Shown here in pieces: positions 9,070-18,900 of a stretch of 64,000 bases of DNA. Position 1 is the stretch's first letter. The number at the start of each line of letters is the position of its first letter. Source of the DNA: Armatimonadota bacterium (lineage in GTDB: Bacteria > Bacteroidota > Ignavibacteria > OLB7); NCBI GenBank assembly GCA_020850315.1, contig JADZEY010000087.1:16136-80135 (forward strand). Direction: 5' to 3'. Under the pieces are notes generated by a model. That model did no database searches, was not told where the DNA came from, and worked only from the letters and a program-made list of their open reading frames with translations. The position numbers and the translations under genes are program-made.

Positions 9070-9092
9070 AAGAATCACTGAGTAAGAATCAC
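9065..9092. repeat. Tandem 14-bp duplication before the epimerase gene
   Basis: TGAGTAAGAATCAC occurs twice without a gap (9065-9078, 9079-9092), 4 bp before the start codon at 9097. It occupies the place of a ribosome binding site. Confidence 0.8.
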
Positions 9093-9096
9093 AGCA

Positions 9097-9762
9097 ATGG
9101 CCGCACGCATTTTTATCACAGGGGGAACCGGCTACATTGGGGGGCGGCTGATTCCGGCGCTGATCCAGCGGGGCCACAGTGTGCGGGCGTTGGTGCGGGA
9201 GTCATCGGCAAGCAAGCTGGCCGCCGGGGCGGTTCCGGTGGTTGGGAACGCGCTGGATGCCAGCACGTTTTTTGGCGCAATCAGCCCCGATGAAACGGTG
9301 ATTCACTTGGTTGGCACGCCACACCCAGGGCCGGGAAAAGGGGAAGAGTTTCGGAAGGTTGATTTGGCCTCGATTCAGGCATCAGTGAAGGTTGCGGCGG
9401 CGGGTGGTGTGGCCCAATTCATCTACCTAAGCGTTGGCCAGCCCGCGCCGGTGATGAAGGAGTATATCGCTGTTCGCGCCCAGGGGGAGCGGCTGATTCA
9501 GGAAGCGGGGCTGACGGCCACAATGTTGCGCCCGTGGTACGTGCTTGGCCCCGGCCACCGCTGGCCAATTATCCTGAAACCAATCTATGCGGTTGCTTCC
9601 CTGATTCCGGCAACACGCCCCGGCGCGCAACGGCTTGGTATGGTGACGTTGGATCAGATGGTGCGGGCAATTCTTCATGCCGTAGAACACCCACCACCAA
9701 CCGGAAGCTCAGTGATTGTTGATGCCCACCAGATTGGGCAGCGGGCGATGCAGCTTGGATAG
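9097..9762 (+). CDS. NAD(P)-binding atypical SDR / NmrA-like protein
   Basis: 221 residues with an N-terminal Rossmann motif GGTGYIGG (9-16). IFITGG...LIPALIQRGHSVRALVR gives the first beta-alpha-beta unit, and TVIHLVG is the usual fourth strand. YLSVGQPAPVMKEYIAVRAQGERL occupies the active-site region, with a Tyr-x-x-x-Arg pattern in place of the classical YxxxK. That suggests an atypical SDR of the NmrA/NDUFA9 type rather than a standard epimerase. The substrate is unknown. It is monocistronic, set between a repeat-rich spacer and mutS, which is convergent. Perfect 14-bp tandem duplications flank the gene on both sides. Confidence 0.8.
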   Translation: MAARIFITGGTGYIGGRLIPALIQRGHSVRALVRESSASKLAAGAVPVVGNALDASTFFGAISPDETVIHLVGTPHPGPGKGEEFRKVDLASIQASVKVAAAGGVAQFIYLSVGQPAPVMKEYIAVRAQGERLIQEAGLTATMLRPWYVLGPGHRWPIILKPIYAVASLIPATRPGAQRLGMVTLDQMVRAILHAVEHPPPTGSSVIVDAHQIGQRAMQLG

Positions 9763-9785
9763 ATTTCTGAGGATAGATTTCTGAG
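9758..9785. repeat. Tandem 14-bp duplication at the epimerase 3' end
   Basis: GATAGATTTCTGAG is repeated head to tail (9758-9771, 9772-9785). The first copy contains the stop codon of the epimerase gene. No hairpin terminator is seen before the convergent mutS end. Confidence 0.8.
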
Positions 9786-9808
9786 TGAAAGTCTCCCGTT
9801 TGCCCGTC

Positions 9809-12505
9809 TCATCCCCCCTTCGCTTTCTTCTGCAATTTCTCCAACTCCATCATTGCTTGCAGCGGGGTGATGGAGTACAAGTCCAGTTCTTGCAGCATGT
9901 GGCGAAGCTCTTCGGCGATTGGGTCGCTTGCGGGGGGCGGGGCCGAAAGCTCGAACAGTGAAACTTGCGGCGATGGCGCGGCGATTGCCCCGCTGTGGGC
10001 GCGCCGTGTGGTTGGGCCGTTCTGGGGCGGGCGGGTGTTGCCGTGAGCTTCAGCCGCCAACGCTGCTTCGGTTCCACCAATCGGTTTCTCCTCCGACGCG
10101 CTTTCTAACTGTGCCAAAATCTCCTTTGCCCGTTGCGTCACCTCTTCCGGCAGCCCCGCCATTTGCGCCACCTGAATACCGTAGGAGTGATCCGCCGAGC
10201 CCGGGGTGACTTTCCGCAGAAAGATCACTTGGTCGTCATGCTCGCGCACCTCCACTTTGTAGTTGCAGATATGTTGGAACCGTTCGGCCAGTGCGTTCAG
10301 TTCGTGGTAGTGGGTTGCGAACAAGGTTCGTGCGCCGATTCGTTCATGCAGATATTCGGTCATGGACCATGCGATGGAGATGCCGTCGAAGGTGGAGGTT
10401 CCGCGGCCAACTTCATCCAACAGAATCAGGCTGCGGCGGGTGGCGTTGTTCAGGATGTTCGCCGCCTCGTGCATCTCCACAAGGAAAGTGCTTTCCCCCG
10501 CAGCAAGGTTATCCTGCGCCCCGACGCGGGTGAAAATTTTATCCACCACACCAATCTGTGCGCGTTCCGCCGGAACAAACGATCCAACTTGCGCCATCAG
10601 CACAATCAACCCGGTTTGGCGCAGATAGCTTGATTTGCCCGACATATTCGGACCGGTGATAATGGCGATCATATCGCCGTCGGTTTCCAGCAGTGTGTCG
10701 TTCGGGACGTAGCGTTCGCCGGGGGGAAGCAAGGTTTCCACAACGGGATGCCGCCCGCCAACAATCTCCAGCACGGTTGTGTCATCCACCTGTGGCCGGG
10801 TGTATTCCCGCTCGCGCGCAACCCGGGCAAATCCAACAAAGCAATCCAGCATTGCCAGCAGCTGCGCGTTCCGCAGTATCGGCTCGCTGAACTCGGCGGT
10901 GTAGGTTTGTAGTTCGGCGAACAACTCCCGCTCCAGCGTGGCAATTTTTTCTTCGGCGTGCAGCACCTTCTCCTCGTACTCTTTCAGTTCGGGGGTGATG
11001 TAGCGTTCGGCGTTGGCCAGCGTTTGCTTGCGGGTGTAGTCGTTCGGGACGCGGTCGCGGTTGGCGTTGCTGATCTCGATGTAGTAACCGAACACGTTGT
11101 TGAACCCCACCTTCAGCGACCCGATGTTGGTTCGTGCGCGCTCCCGTTCTTGCAGCCCTTCAATGTAGCTTTTGCCGCTGGCGCGAAGGTCCCGCAGCTC
11201 ATCCAATTCTGGCGAGTAGCCGTTGCGGATTGCTCCGCCATCGTTCAGCGTGGCTGGGGGTTCGTCGGGAAGTGCGCGGGCAAGCCGTTCCACAAGCTCG
11301 GTGGGGTGATTCAGCCCACGGCCAATGGTGGAAAGCGTGGAAGAATTGCACCGCCCCAGAAGCTCCATCAGTCGCGGAAGCCGTTCCAGCGTCAGCCGGA
11401 CGTTCCCCAGGTCGCGGGGGGTTGCGCGGGCGGTGGCAACGCGCGCCATCATCCGCTCAAGGTCGCTAACCGAACGGAGTTCTTTCTCCAGCTCGGCAGC
11501 GATTGCCGGATCATCGAACAGCGCCCCAACGGCGTTCAATCGTTTCTCAATCTGCTCGCGCGATTTCAGCGGGTGCACCATCCACCGTTTCAGCAGGCGG
11601 CCACCCATCGGGGTGGAGGTTCGGTCAATCACGGCCACCAGCGACCCGTGACGGCCACCGTCGTTGGTGGAGAAAAGGATTTCCAGATTCCGTTTGGTTG
11701 CCGGATCCAGCGCGATGTAGTCCCCGTGGGAGTAGTGGCTGATGCGGCGGATATGGCTAAGTCGGGCGCGCTGCGTTTCCATTAGGTAGTGCATCGCGCC
11801 GCCGGCGGCGATTGTTGCCAGCCGAAACTCCTCAATCCCAAACCCTTTCAGCGAGTGGGTTCCGAAATGTTCGCGCAGGCGTTCGCCGGCGTAGTGGTGG
11901 TCAAAGACCCACTCCTCCAGCTTGGTGATGCGTGGTTCGCTGCTGATTCGGCGGCTGCTGAACTGCTCCTTCTGCCCACGGCTCACAATGATTTCCGCAG
12001 GGCCGATTGACTCCAGAATTTCGTTCAGTTCGGAAAGGTGGTTTTCGGTTGCGGAGAACTCGCCGGTGGAGATGTCGCAGAAGGCAATGCCAACGTGGTC
12101 GCGTTCGATAAAGACCGATGCCAAGTAGTTGTTCCGCCCGGCTTCCAGAAGTTTTTCGTTCATGGCCACGCCCGGGGTCACAACCTCAATCACGTCGCGG
12201 CGGACGATTCCGCGCGCAAGTTTGGGGTCTTCCAGCTGTTCGCAGACGGCCACGCGGTATCCGGCTTTCACCAGTTTGGGGAGGTAGTTATCCAGTTGGT
12301 GGTAGGGGAATCCGGCAAGCGGGGTTTCTTCCTCGGCTCCGTTGTTTCGGCGCGTTAGGGTGATGCCGCAGACCCGCGCAGTGATCTTTGCGTCGTCCTC
12401 GAACGTCTCGTAGAAATCGCCCAATCGGAACAGCAGAACCGTGTCGGGATACTTGGCTTTGATTTGGTGATACTGCCGCATCAGCGGCGTGCGTTGCTTG
12501 CTCAT
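9809..12505 (-). CDS. mutS: DNA mismatch repair protein MutS
   Basis: 898 residues, the normal length for MutS, which binds mismatches and recruits MutL. The mismatch-reading motif GDFYETFEDDA is at 29-39. The connector and lever domains fill the middle (PLKSREQIEKRL at 312-323). In the C-terminal ABC-type ATPase, Walker A GPNMSGKSS is at 618-626, Walker B LILLDE at 693-698 with signature GRGTSTFDG, and then FATHYHEL. The C-terminal tail (about 800-898) carries a low-complexity linker and a short helical end, as expected for tetramerisation. MutL is not in the window. A TATCTTTG box lies 20 bp upstream of the start codon. Confidence 0.97.
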   Translation of the reverse strand: MSKQRTPLMRQYHQIKAKYPDTVLLFRLGDFYETFEDDAKITARVCGITLTRRNNGAEEETPLAGFPYHQLDNYLPKLVKAGYRVAVCEQLEDPKLARGIVRRDVIEVVTPGVAMNEKLLEAGRNNYLASVFIERDHVGIAFCDISTGEFSATENHLSELNEILESIGPAEIIVSRGQKEQFSSRRISSEPRITKLEEWVFDHHYAGERLREHFGTHSLKGFGIEEFRLATIAAGGAMHYLMETQRARLSHIRRISHYSHGDYIALDPATKRNLEILFSTNDGGRHGSLVAVIDRTSTPMGGRLLKRWMVHPLKSREQIEKRLNAVGALFDDPAIAAELEKELRSVSDLERMMARVATARATPRDLGNVRLTLERLPRLMELLGRCNSSTLSTIGRGLNHPTELVERLARALPDEPPATLNDGGAIRNGYSPELDELRDLRASGKSYIEGLQERERARTNIGSLKVGFNNVFGYYIEISNANRDRVPNDYTRKQTLANAERYITPELKEYEEKVLHAEEKIATLERELFAELQTYTAEFSEPILRNAQLLAMLDCFVGFARVAREREYTRPQVDDTTVLEIVGGRHPVVETLLPPGERYVPNDTLLETDGDMIAIITGPNMSGKSSYLRQTGLIVLMAQVGSFVPAERAQIGVVDKIFTRVGAQDNLAAGESTFLVEMHEAANILNNATRRSLILLDEVGRGTSTFDGISIAWSMTEYLHERIGARTLFATHYHELNALAERFQHICNYKVEVREHDDQVIFLRKVTPGSADHSYGIQVAQMAGLPEEVTQRAKEILAQLESASEEKPIGGTEAALAAEAHGNTRPPQNGPTTRRAHSGAIAAPSPQVSLFELSAPPPASDPIAEELRHMLQELDLYSITPLQAMMELEKLQKKAKGG

Positions 12506-12525
12506 GGCCTGGGTTTTTGGAACCC

Positions 12526-12533
12526 CAAAGATA
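12526..12533 (-). promoter_or_regulatory. Candidate -7 box of the mutS promoter
   Basis: Reads TATCTTTG on the minus strand, a perfect match to the Bacteroidota -7 consensus TAnnTTTG. Transcription would start about 14 nt before the mutS ATG. The -33 TTG element is not clear. Confidence 0.4.
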
Positions 12534-12641
12534 CAACGCCGATCTGTGTGGGAACGGAGGAGGAGTGTGATAAAAAAATGTAGAAGGGAGTAGAAAACAA
12601 TTCACGTAGAGGAAGGGGGTGATATGGCTTCCCGTGGCGGG

Positions 12642-13142
12642 TTATTCCAGCCGCAATGTTCCGTGCCGGACGGAGTATTGTTGGGTTCCGGCTTGGCTCC
12701 CCGTCAGCACCACTTTCCGGTTGGCGATGGCTACGTGGGTTGCCACTGTTTCCGGCTGAAGTTTCCGCCCGCTACATCTCCAAGCCATGATCTGCCAGCG
12801 TTCTTCCCCTCCATTGTTCCGCAGGACGTACAGCCGTTGCTCCCATCCGCTGCCGCCGTATTCCCACGTCACCAACGCAGCTGCGTCGGGGTTGCGGTCA
12901 CCATCAAGATCACCGAAGATGATCGGGTAGTTTTCATCAAAAAAATAGACGGTGCGGTTGTTGCGCACTTGATCCTTGGCGCGGTCAAGTTCCAGCAGCC
13001 GCCGAATGGATTGCTCCATCGTAAACGTATCCAGCGGCGCGATTGATTGCGGTGATTGCGGCACGGCGGTGGGCCACGCAAGGCCAACAGCAGAAAGCAG
13101 AACGATAGCCGCAGCAGCAGAAAGGCAAAGTCGTGAGTTCAT
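12642..13142 (-). CDS. Exported protein of unknown function
   Basis: 166 residues with a clear signal peptide (LCLSAAAAIVLLSAVGLAWP, then AVPQS). A stretch near the middle, IIFGDLDGDRNPDAAALVTWEYG, resembles one calcium-binding FG-GAP/VCBS-type loop (DLDGDRNPDA). The remainder, including QIMAWRCSGRKL, shows no family I recognise. It lies upstream of mutS in the same direction, 136 bp away. Shared transcription is unlikely because mutS has its own -7 box. Confidence 0.65.
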   Translation of the reverse strand: MNSRLCLSAAAAIVLLSAVGLAWPTAVPQSPQSIAPLDTFTMEQSIRRLLELDRAKDQVRNNRTVYFFDENYPIIFGDLDGDRNPDAAALVTWEYGGSGWEQRLYVLRNNGGEERWQIMAWRCSGRKLQPETVATHVAIANRKVVLTGSQAGTQQYSVRHGTLRLE

Positions 13143-13251
13143 ACAATGGCAGAAGGTTAGTTGCAGGATTGTGCGCTTGGCGGTCGCTTGGTATCACATA
13201 CCAGCAAGTGGTTTATCAGGAAGAAAAGTCGTGGCGGGGCAGGCGTTCGTG

Positions 13252-14328
13252 CTACCGGAGTGAGTCAAAAATGGAGAGATAGCTGGCGTAGCGTCCGGGG
13301 TCAATCAGCCCTGACTCCACGGCCTTGCGGACGGCACAGTTCGGTTCGTGGGTGTGGGTGCAGGGAAGGTAGCGGCAGTTGCGCAGATGCTCCAGAAATT
13401 CGGTGAAATATCCATCTAATTCTTCCGGCTGAAGGTCCCAGATACCGAACTCACGAATTCCCGGCGTATCAATCAACCGCCCCCCGGTTGGTAGCAGATG
13501 TAGCACCGAGTCCACGGTGGTGTGCACCCCACGGCGGTCGTTGTGGCGGACTTCGGCGGTGCGGCGAAGTTCGTTGCCAAGCAGCCTGTTCATCACGGTA
13601 GATTTCCCAACCCCCGATTGCCCGGCAAGCACTGCGGTGTTCCCCGCTATCAGTTCTTGCAGCTTCTCCATCCCCTCTCCGCTCTGTGCACTGATGCTCA
13701 ACACCGGGTAGCCAAGCGTGAGATAGACCGCTACTTCATCGGCAAGGATTTCGCGAATCTCTGGGTTGGCGGTGTCAATTTTGTTCACCACAACCACCGG
13801 GCGCAGCTTCCCCAGAAGGGCCGCAACGATAAAGCGATCAATGATTGTTCGTCGGAAGTCGGGGCGGTCGGCGGCCACAATGCAAAGCAACAGATCGGCG
13901 TTGGCGGCAATCACCTGTTCGATGCCGCGCTCCCCTGCCCCCTTCCGCCCCAACCAGGTGGCACGCTCGGCAACGTGAAGGATCACTCCTTCGGTGTCGT
14001 TCATCGGCTGTATCTGCACACGGTCGCCAATCGCCACCAATGTAGTGTTGGGGTTGTCGGTGGTGATCCCCCGCTTTGTGCGGCAAACGAATGTCCTGCC
14101 CGAATCCCGCAGCTGCACGTGGTAGTGGCCGCTCCGCACCTGGATAACTTCCCCATGCTCCCCTTCTGCCGTTTGGCTGGTGATTGTTATCTCCTTGGGG
14201 CGCATTGCCTCATGTCCGGTTCCAACATGTTCATCGTCGGCATCAACGTTGCGTTGGCGTTTGCGTTCGCCTTTCACCCAGTCGCGATGCGGGCGGTTGC
14301 TCTGGCGGGTGCGGCGTTGGGAAGGCAT
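13252..14328 (-). CDS. rsgA: Ribosome biogenesis GTPase RsgA
   Basis: 358 residues of the circularly permuted GTPase that matures the 30S subunit. Motif order is diagnostic: G4 NKID (182-185) precedes G1 GQSGVGKST (236-244) and G3 DTPG (287-290). An OB-fold lies at about 55-120 (GEVIQVRSGHYHVQL). The C-terminal zinc site is C318-x4-C323-x-H-x5-C331 (NCRYLPCTHTHEPNC). The N-terminal 40 basic residues are unconserved, and the true start may be the ATG for MRPKEITIT (residue 42). A (GT)7 microsatellite at 14331-14344 sits directly upstream of the listed start, leaving no ribosome binding site there. Confidence 0.93.
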   Translation of the reverse strand: MPSQRRTRQSNRPHRDWVKGERKRQRNVDADDEHVGTGHEAMRPKEITITSQTAEGEHGEVIQVRSGHYHVQLRDSGRTFVCRTKRGITTDNPNTTLVAIGDRVQIQPMNDTEGVILHVAERATWLGRKGAGERGIEQVIAANADLLLCIVAADRPDFRRTIIDRFIVAALLGKLRPVVVVNKIDTANPEIREILADEVAVYLTLGYPVLSISAQSGEGMEKLQELIAGNTAVLAGQSGVGKSTVMNRLLGNELRRTAEVRHNDRRGVHTTVDSVLHLLPTGGRLIDTPGIREFGIWDLQPEELDGYFTEFLEHLRNCRYLPCTHTHEPNCAVRKAVESGLIDPGRYASYLSIFDSLR

Positions 14329-14330
14329 AG

Positions 14331-14344
14331 GTGTGTGTGTGTGT
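14331..14344. repeat. (GT)7 microsatellite at the rsgA 5' end
   Basis: Seven GT units lie 2 bp from the upstream rsgA start codon. Slippage here would not change the protein if translation begins at residue 42. Confidence 0.7.
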
Positions 14345-14420
14345 CGGATCCAAATGGATAGATGCTTCGGCTGGCAATATACCTCCGTATCTGGAGGTAG
14401 CGTGAGCGGATGGCAACGCG

Positions 14421-14456
14421 AAGAAGCCTAACTGTGTTGATTCAGTTAGGCTTCTT
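14421..14456 (-). terminator. Terminator hairpin after the susCD operon
   Basis: AAGAAGCCTAACTG (14421-14434) and CAGTTAGGCTTCTT (14443-14456) form a 14-bp perfect stem with an 8-nt loop. It follows the leftward susD gene by about 50 nt. On the minus strand the U residues fall within the stem end, so it is not a textbook U-tract, but no plus-strand gene would use it. Confidence 0.6.
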
Positions 14457-14507
14457 TTGTGGCCCGCGTGCCACCCGTTCGGTTGTTGCAATGATGGTAA
14501 GAGCTTT

Positions 14508-15887
14508 TTACGGCCCCACCAACGTGCTGACCAACGCATCGGCATCGGCCGGCGTGTTCGGGTTGGCGTTCTTTTCGCTTTGCGGATAGATCCAACGCTT
14601 GGGAACCCGCGATTCCGGCAGCGTTCCGGTGCGGCGCATGTCGTGGTAGGCTTGCCCTTCCAGGAACAGCTCCATGTACTTCTGCTTCAACACTTCGGCA
14701 ATGGTTGCCGTTGCGTCGCTGGAGCTAAAGTCCGCAAGACCCGCTGCCGTGCGGATTTTGTTTAGCTCGGTCACGGCAGTCCCAACGCTTCCCACGCGGG
14801 CTTCGCACTCGGCAATAATCAGCGTGTTCTCCTCGAAGGAGATCATCGGGAACTCATCGGCATACTGGCCATATTTTCGTAGGCTGGAAGCCTTTGTTGG
14901 GTCTTGCTCATCGGCAGTGGCGTTTGCTTGGCCATGGGCGGCAAGCCCCACAAAATTGCCATCGGCATTTGGCGTGAAGTACTCGGCACGGCGTGTGTCG
15001 TTGCTGTCGGCGGCCAACAAGTTCATCAGCGTTTTTTCCACAACAATTGGCTGCTCGCCTGGGATACCTTCGGTCAGTGACCAGTGGCCCCAGGGTGAGT
15101 ACTCACCAACGATATCAGTGTAGATGGCAAACAGGTTCCCGTCGGCGGCTGCAATGCCTTGTTTGGCTTCGGCAAGCGATTCGGCGTATTTCTTGACGTG
15201 CAAGAAGTAGCGGGCCTTCAGCGAGTGACAGACGGCAGTCCACCTGGCACCGTCACCACCAAAATTCAGATCCTGGCCAAGTCCACCGGCCTTCGCAAAA
15301 TGCCCCAACGCTTCGCTCAGCAAGGCTTGCACCTTATCGTAAGCGGCGGCTTGGGTGACAAATGGAGATGGATCAAGCCCGTTGATCTCGATCGGAATTG
15401 AGCCGTACATCGCAGCAAGCTCGCCGAACACCAGCGCCTTCAATGCTTTGGCAATGCCCAACGCTGCTTGGTTTTCCCCTTCGGAACCCAAGTTCACTTC
15501 GGGGGCATACTTCAGGATGTCGTTGGCGATGCGCACGGCGCGGTAGCCGTTCAGCCAGTTGTCGTCGCTTGGGCCGTCTTCGGATTGGACGTAATCGTTC
15601 CAAGCCACCGGTTGCGGGCGGGCCAAGCCAGACCCGCACATCTGCCAAGTCCAGATGCTGTTCACCCGCGAACGGTCGCCGGAGTAGAAGTCCCCGGTGA
15701 TGCTTTGCAAGCCCACCAGCAACCCTAGCACACCATCCTTTGATTTCAGTTTTGCTTCGTTAATGCCGTTGGGATCCTCGTTGATGGCTTCATCAATGGT
15801 GCAACCACCAATCCCGGCCACCATCGCCAGCAGAAAGGCTCCGCCGATGATGCCTGCTATCCTCTGTTTTATCTGTGTGTGTTTCAT
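14508..15887 (-). CDS. SusD/RagB family nutrient-binding lipoprotein
   Basis: 459 residues with lipobox GIGGC (Cys29). SusD-like proteins form the surface lid that captures nutrients over a SusC channel. Family features include NDPNG-like INEDPNGINEAKLKSKDG after the anchor, helical TPR-like segments (GIAKALKALVFGELAAMYGSIP), and the C-terminal region LNKIRTAAGL...LKQKYMELFLEGQAYHDMRRTG. The gene starts 15 bp after the susC stop, so the two are one operon. No glycoside hydrolase or peptidase gene adjoins, so the imported substrate cannot be deduced. Confidence 0.92.
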   Translation of the reverse strand: MKHTQIKQRIAGIIGGAFLLAMVAGIGGCTIDEAINEDPNGINEAKLKSKDGVLGLLVGLQSITGDFYSGDRSRVNSIWTWQMCGSGLARPQPVAWNDYVQSEDGPSDDNWLNGYRAVRIANDILKYAPEVNLGSEGENQAALGIAKALKALVFGELAAMYGSIPIEINGLDPSPFVTQAAAYDKVQALLSEALGHFAKAGGLGQDLNFGGDGARWTAVCHSLKARYFLHVKKYAESLAEAKQGIAAADGNLFAIYTDIVGEYSPWGHWSLTEGIPGEQPIVVEKTLMNLLAADSNDTRRAEYFTPNADGNFVGLAAHGQANATADEQDPTKASSLRKYGQYADEFPMISFEENTLIIAECEARVGSVGTAVTELNKIRTAAGLADFSSSDATATIAEVLKQKYMELFLEGQAYHDMRRTGTLPESRVPKRWIYPQSEKNANPNTPADADALVSTLVGP

Positions 15888-15902
15888 GGTTGCCTCAATG
15901 GG

Positions 15903-18900
15903 TTAGTAAGTAAGCGACAGGTTGAACCGGAGCGAGCGCGTTTGCGGCAGCGTGAAGTAATCGAACCCACGCCCTTCGGCTTGCTGGAAGTTGTTGACTT
16001 CGGGATCGTAGCCGCTGTAGTCGCTGATGGTCAGCAGGTTGCGGATTGCCACGCCGATGGTTGCTTGGCTGATTGGAATGCCCCAATCGGGCAGCCCATC
16101 GAACGTGTACTCGGCATGGACTTCGCGCAGCTTGATGTACGACCCGTCTTCCATGTGCGCTTCGTCGGCACCTTCCAGGAAGCTGTTGGCATACTGGCGG
16201 TAGTAGGCTTTGCGTGTGATCTGGAAGGTGGAGTCGGACCTGGTGATATCCATCACTTTGTCGCCACGGTCGTTCACCCACAGCTCATCGCGGTCTTTGG
16301 TGTCGCCATGCGTGCCGAAGTTGTAGAGCGCGCCGCGTGTTCCGTTCCACACATCTTGCCCGAATGAGGCATCGAACAAGAACCCGAAACTGAGGTTTTT
16401 GAACAAGGTGAAATCACTGCTCCAAGAAACCTGGAAATCAGGGTCGGTGTAGCCAACAATCTGAAGCTCGGGGTCAATCAACGGCGCGCCCTTGTACGGG
16501 TTCCCGAAGAAGTCCTCGGCGGTGTCAAGATTGCCGTTTTTGTCGGTGTAGATGTCGCCGGAATAGACGCGGTTTCCGTTGATGTCGCGCAGCCATGCGG
16601 TGGCACGCATTGCCCCCAGCGGCTTCCCTTCTACCCCGATATTGACTGCCCCAGTGAACCCACCTTCCAACTGCACAAATTCAGCCCCCGTAAGTTTGGT
16701 TACTTGGTTCCGATTGCGGGAATAGTTGATGTTAGTAGTCCACGTGAAATCCTCCGTCCGGACTGGGACCGCGCTCAGGCCAATCTCAATCCCTTCGTTC
16801 CACATCTCGGCACTGTTCCGCAGCTGTTGGTCAAATCCGGAGGAACCGGGAACCGGCGTGTACAGGATCATGTTGGTGATGTCGCTGTGATAGAAAGTGG
16901 CTTCCAGGCCGATCATGTCGTTCAAGAAACCAAGATCAATGCCGAATTCATATTCCGTGTTCCGTTCCGGCTCGATGTTAGTGTTGCCGGTGGTGACAAA
17001 CGCTGTGTAATCGCCGGGGCCTTGTTTGATACCGATCTGCCCGTCGCGTCCGGCCGATGTTTGGCGGCTCCACGGCTCGGGAAATCCTTGCGTGTTGTAC
17101 AGCACGTTGGTGGCATATGCCCCCGGAAGCGATGGCGATCCGGCTGCGCCATAGGATCCACGCAGCCGCAGGTTGCTGATAATGTCCTTTGTCCCTTCCA
17201 TAAAGGACTCATCCGAAAGCGTGTAAGCAAGGCTGGCTTTGGGATAGGTATGGAATTGCTTGGAGGTTCCGAACGTCGAGCTTCCGTCGCGGCGGATTGC
17301 CAGCGTCAGGCTAAGGCGATCCATCAAGGTTGCCGTTGCTTGCGCGAACAATCCAACCGTTTTCGACTCGGCTGTTGACGATTCGGCATCAATGCTGGCA
17401 CCGGCTTTCACTTCATCAAAGAAGGAGAGCGTTTGGATGGATTTGCTTACATCGCTGGTCCCTTTTCCCCACAGTATCTGGCTTCCCAGGGTCAGTTCCA
17501 CCAACAGATCATCGGTGAACTTGTAGTCCAAGTTCGCGGTCATGTCAAGGTTGATGTTGCTGGTGGAGAAATTGAAATGCCGGATTTGCCCCAGCCGCCC
17601 ATCGCTTGCCGCGCTTCCCACAGCAAGACGTTCAAGGTTACGGTGATCGTAGCGGTCAACCCCCAACACACCACCCAAGTTCAGCCAATCGAACATGTCA
17701 ATGGAGACCTTGGAGCTGTGGATAAACCGGTTGATGTTGGTGTTGAACTTGTTGTTGTATTGGGTCCAGATTGGGTTGTCGTACGCCGCATAACGGCGTT
17801 GCGTGCCATCTGGCTCCAAGTAGTCTAGGTTGTTGAATGCTGGCGTAGTACGCAGCCCACCCAACAGAATACCGGCGGTGTTGCTTCCGTTTTGCGGAAG
17901 GTCGTTATCAATCTGGATGTAGTTCGTGTTGGATTGCAGCGTGACGTTCGGCAGAATTTCCGTGCCGATATTCATCCGCACGCTTTTGCGGTCAAGTTCG
18001 GAGCCAACCACAAAGCCTTCTTGATCGAGCCAGGTGCCGGAGATCAAGTAGTTGGTTAGCCCCGCCCCGCCCGACACCGAAAGGGAGGATTCCCACGATT
18101 CGCCAGTGCGGAAGACATCGCTGCTGTGGTCGAACGTTGGTGTGCCATCGGCCAGTTTCGCGCCGTAGGATTGCGAGCTTCCTGGGGTTCCTGGTTCACC
18201 ATTTGCCCCCGGCTTGTAGGGGGTTGTTTGGCCGTAGATACGTTGCAGCGGAACCTCTCCAACTTTGTTGTCGGATTGATAGGATGTGGAAAGCGTCACC
18301 TTCGGTTTGTCGCCGATTGCTTTCCCTTTTTTTGTGGTGATAACTACCACGCCGTTGGCCGCCAACGACCCGTAAATGGCCGCTGCCGATGCCCCTTTCA
18401 GAATCTCCATGGACTCAATGTCGCTGGGGTTGATGTCCACCGCACGGTTGCTAAGTTGGACGTTCCCACCTTGGAACAGATCGCCTTGTTGGGAGCTGTT
18501 ATCAATCACCACTCCATCCACCACATACAGCGGTTCGGAGCTGCCGGAGATTGTTTTGCGGCCACGAATGGTGACGTAGGTTCCCGCGCCCGGAACGCCG
18601 TTGGTGCGGGTGACGGTAACGCCACTAACCCGCCCGGAAATTGCGTCAATCGCGCTGGGTGTCACCGCACGCGCCACTTGCTCACCTTCCACCGAACCGA
18701 TTGCGTTCCCCAATTTTTTCCGTTCGGTTGCGCCGCTTAGGCCAACCACCACAATCTCATTTTGCTGCAACGCAACGCCACGCAAACTGAAACTGAGGTC
18801 GGCGGTTTCCCCCGACTTCACCTCGGCTGCTTTGGCCATTTTGGTGTAGCCGATTGCGCGTGCTTCCACGCTGACTTTCCCGGATGGGACGTTGCGGATG

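Noticed and set aside
10133..12358. Plus-strand open frames opposite mutS
   Set aside because: mutS is full length with all motifs on the other strand.
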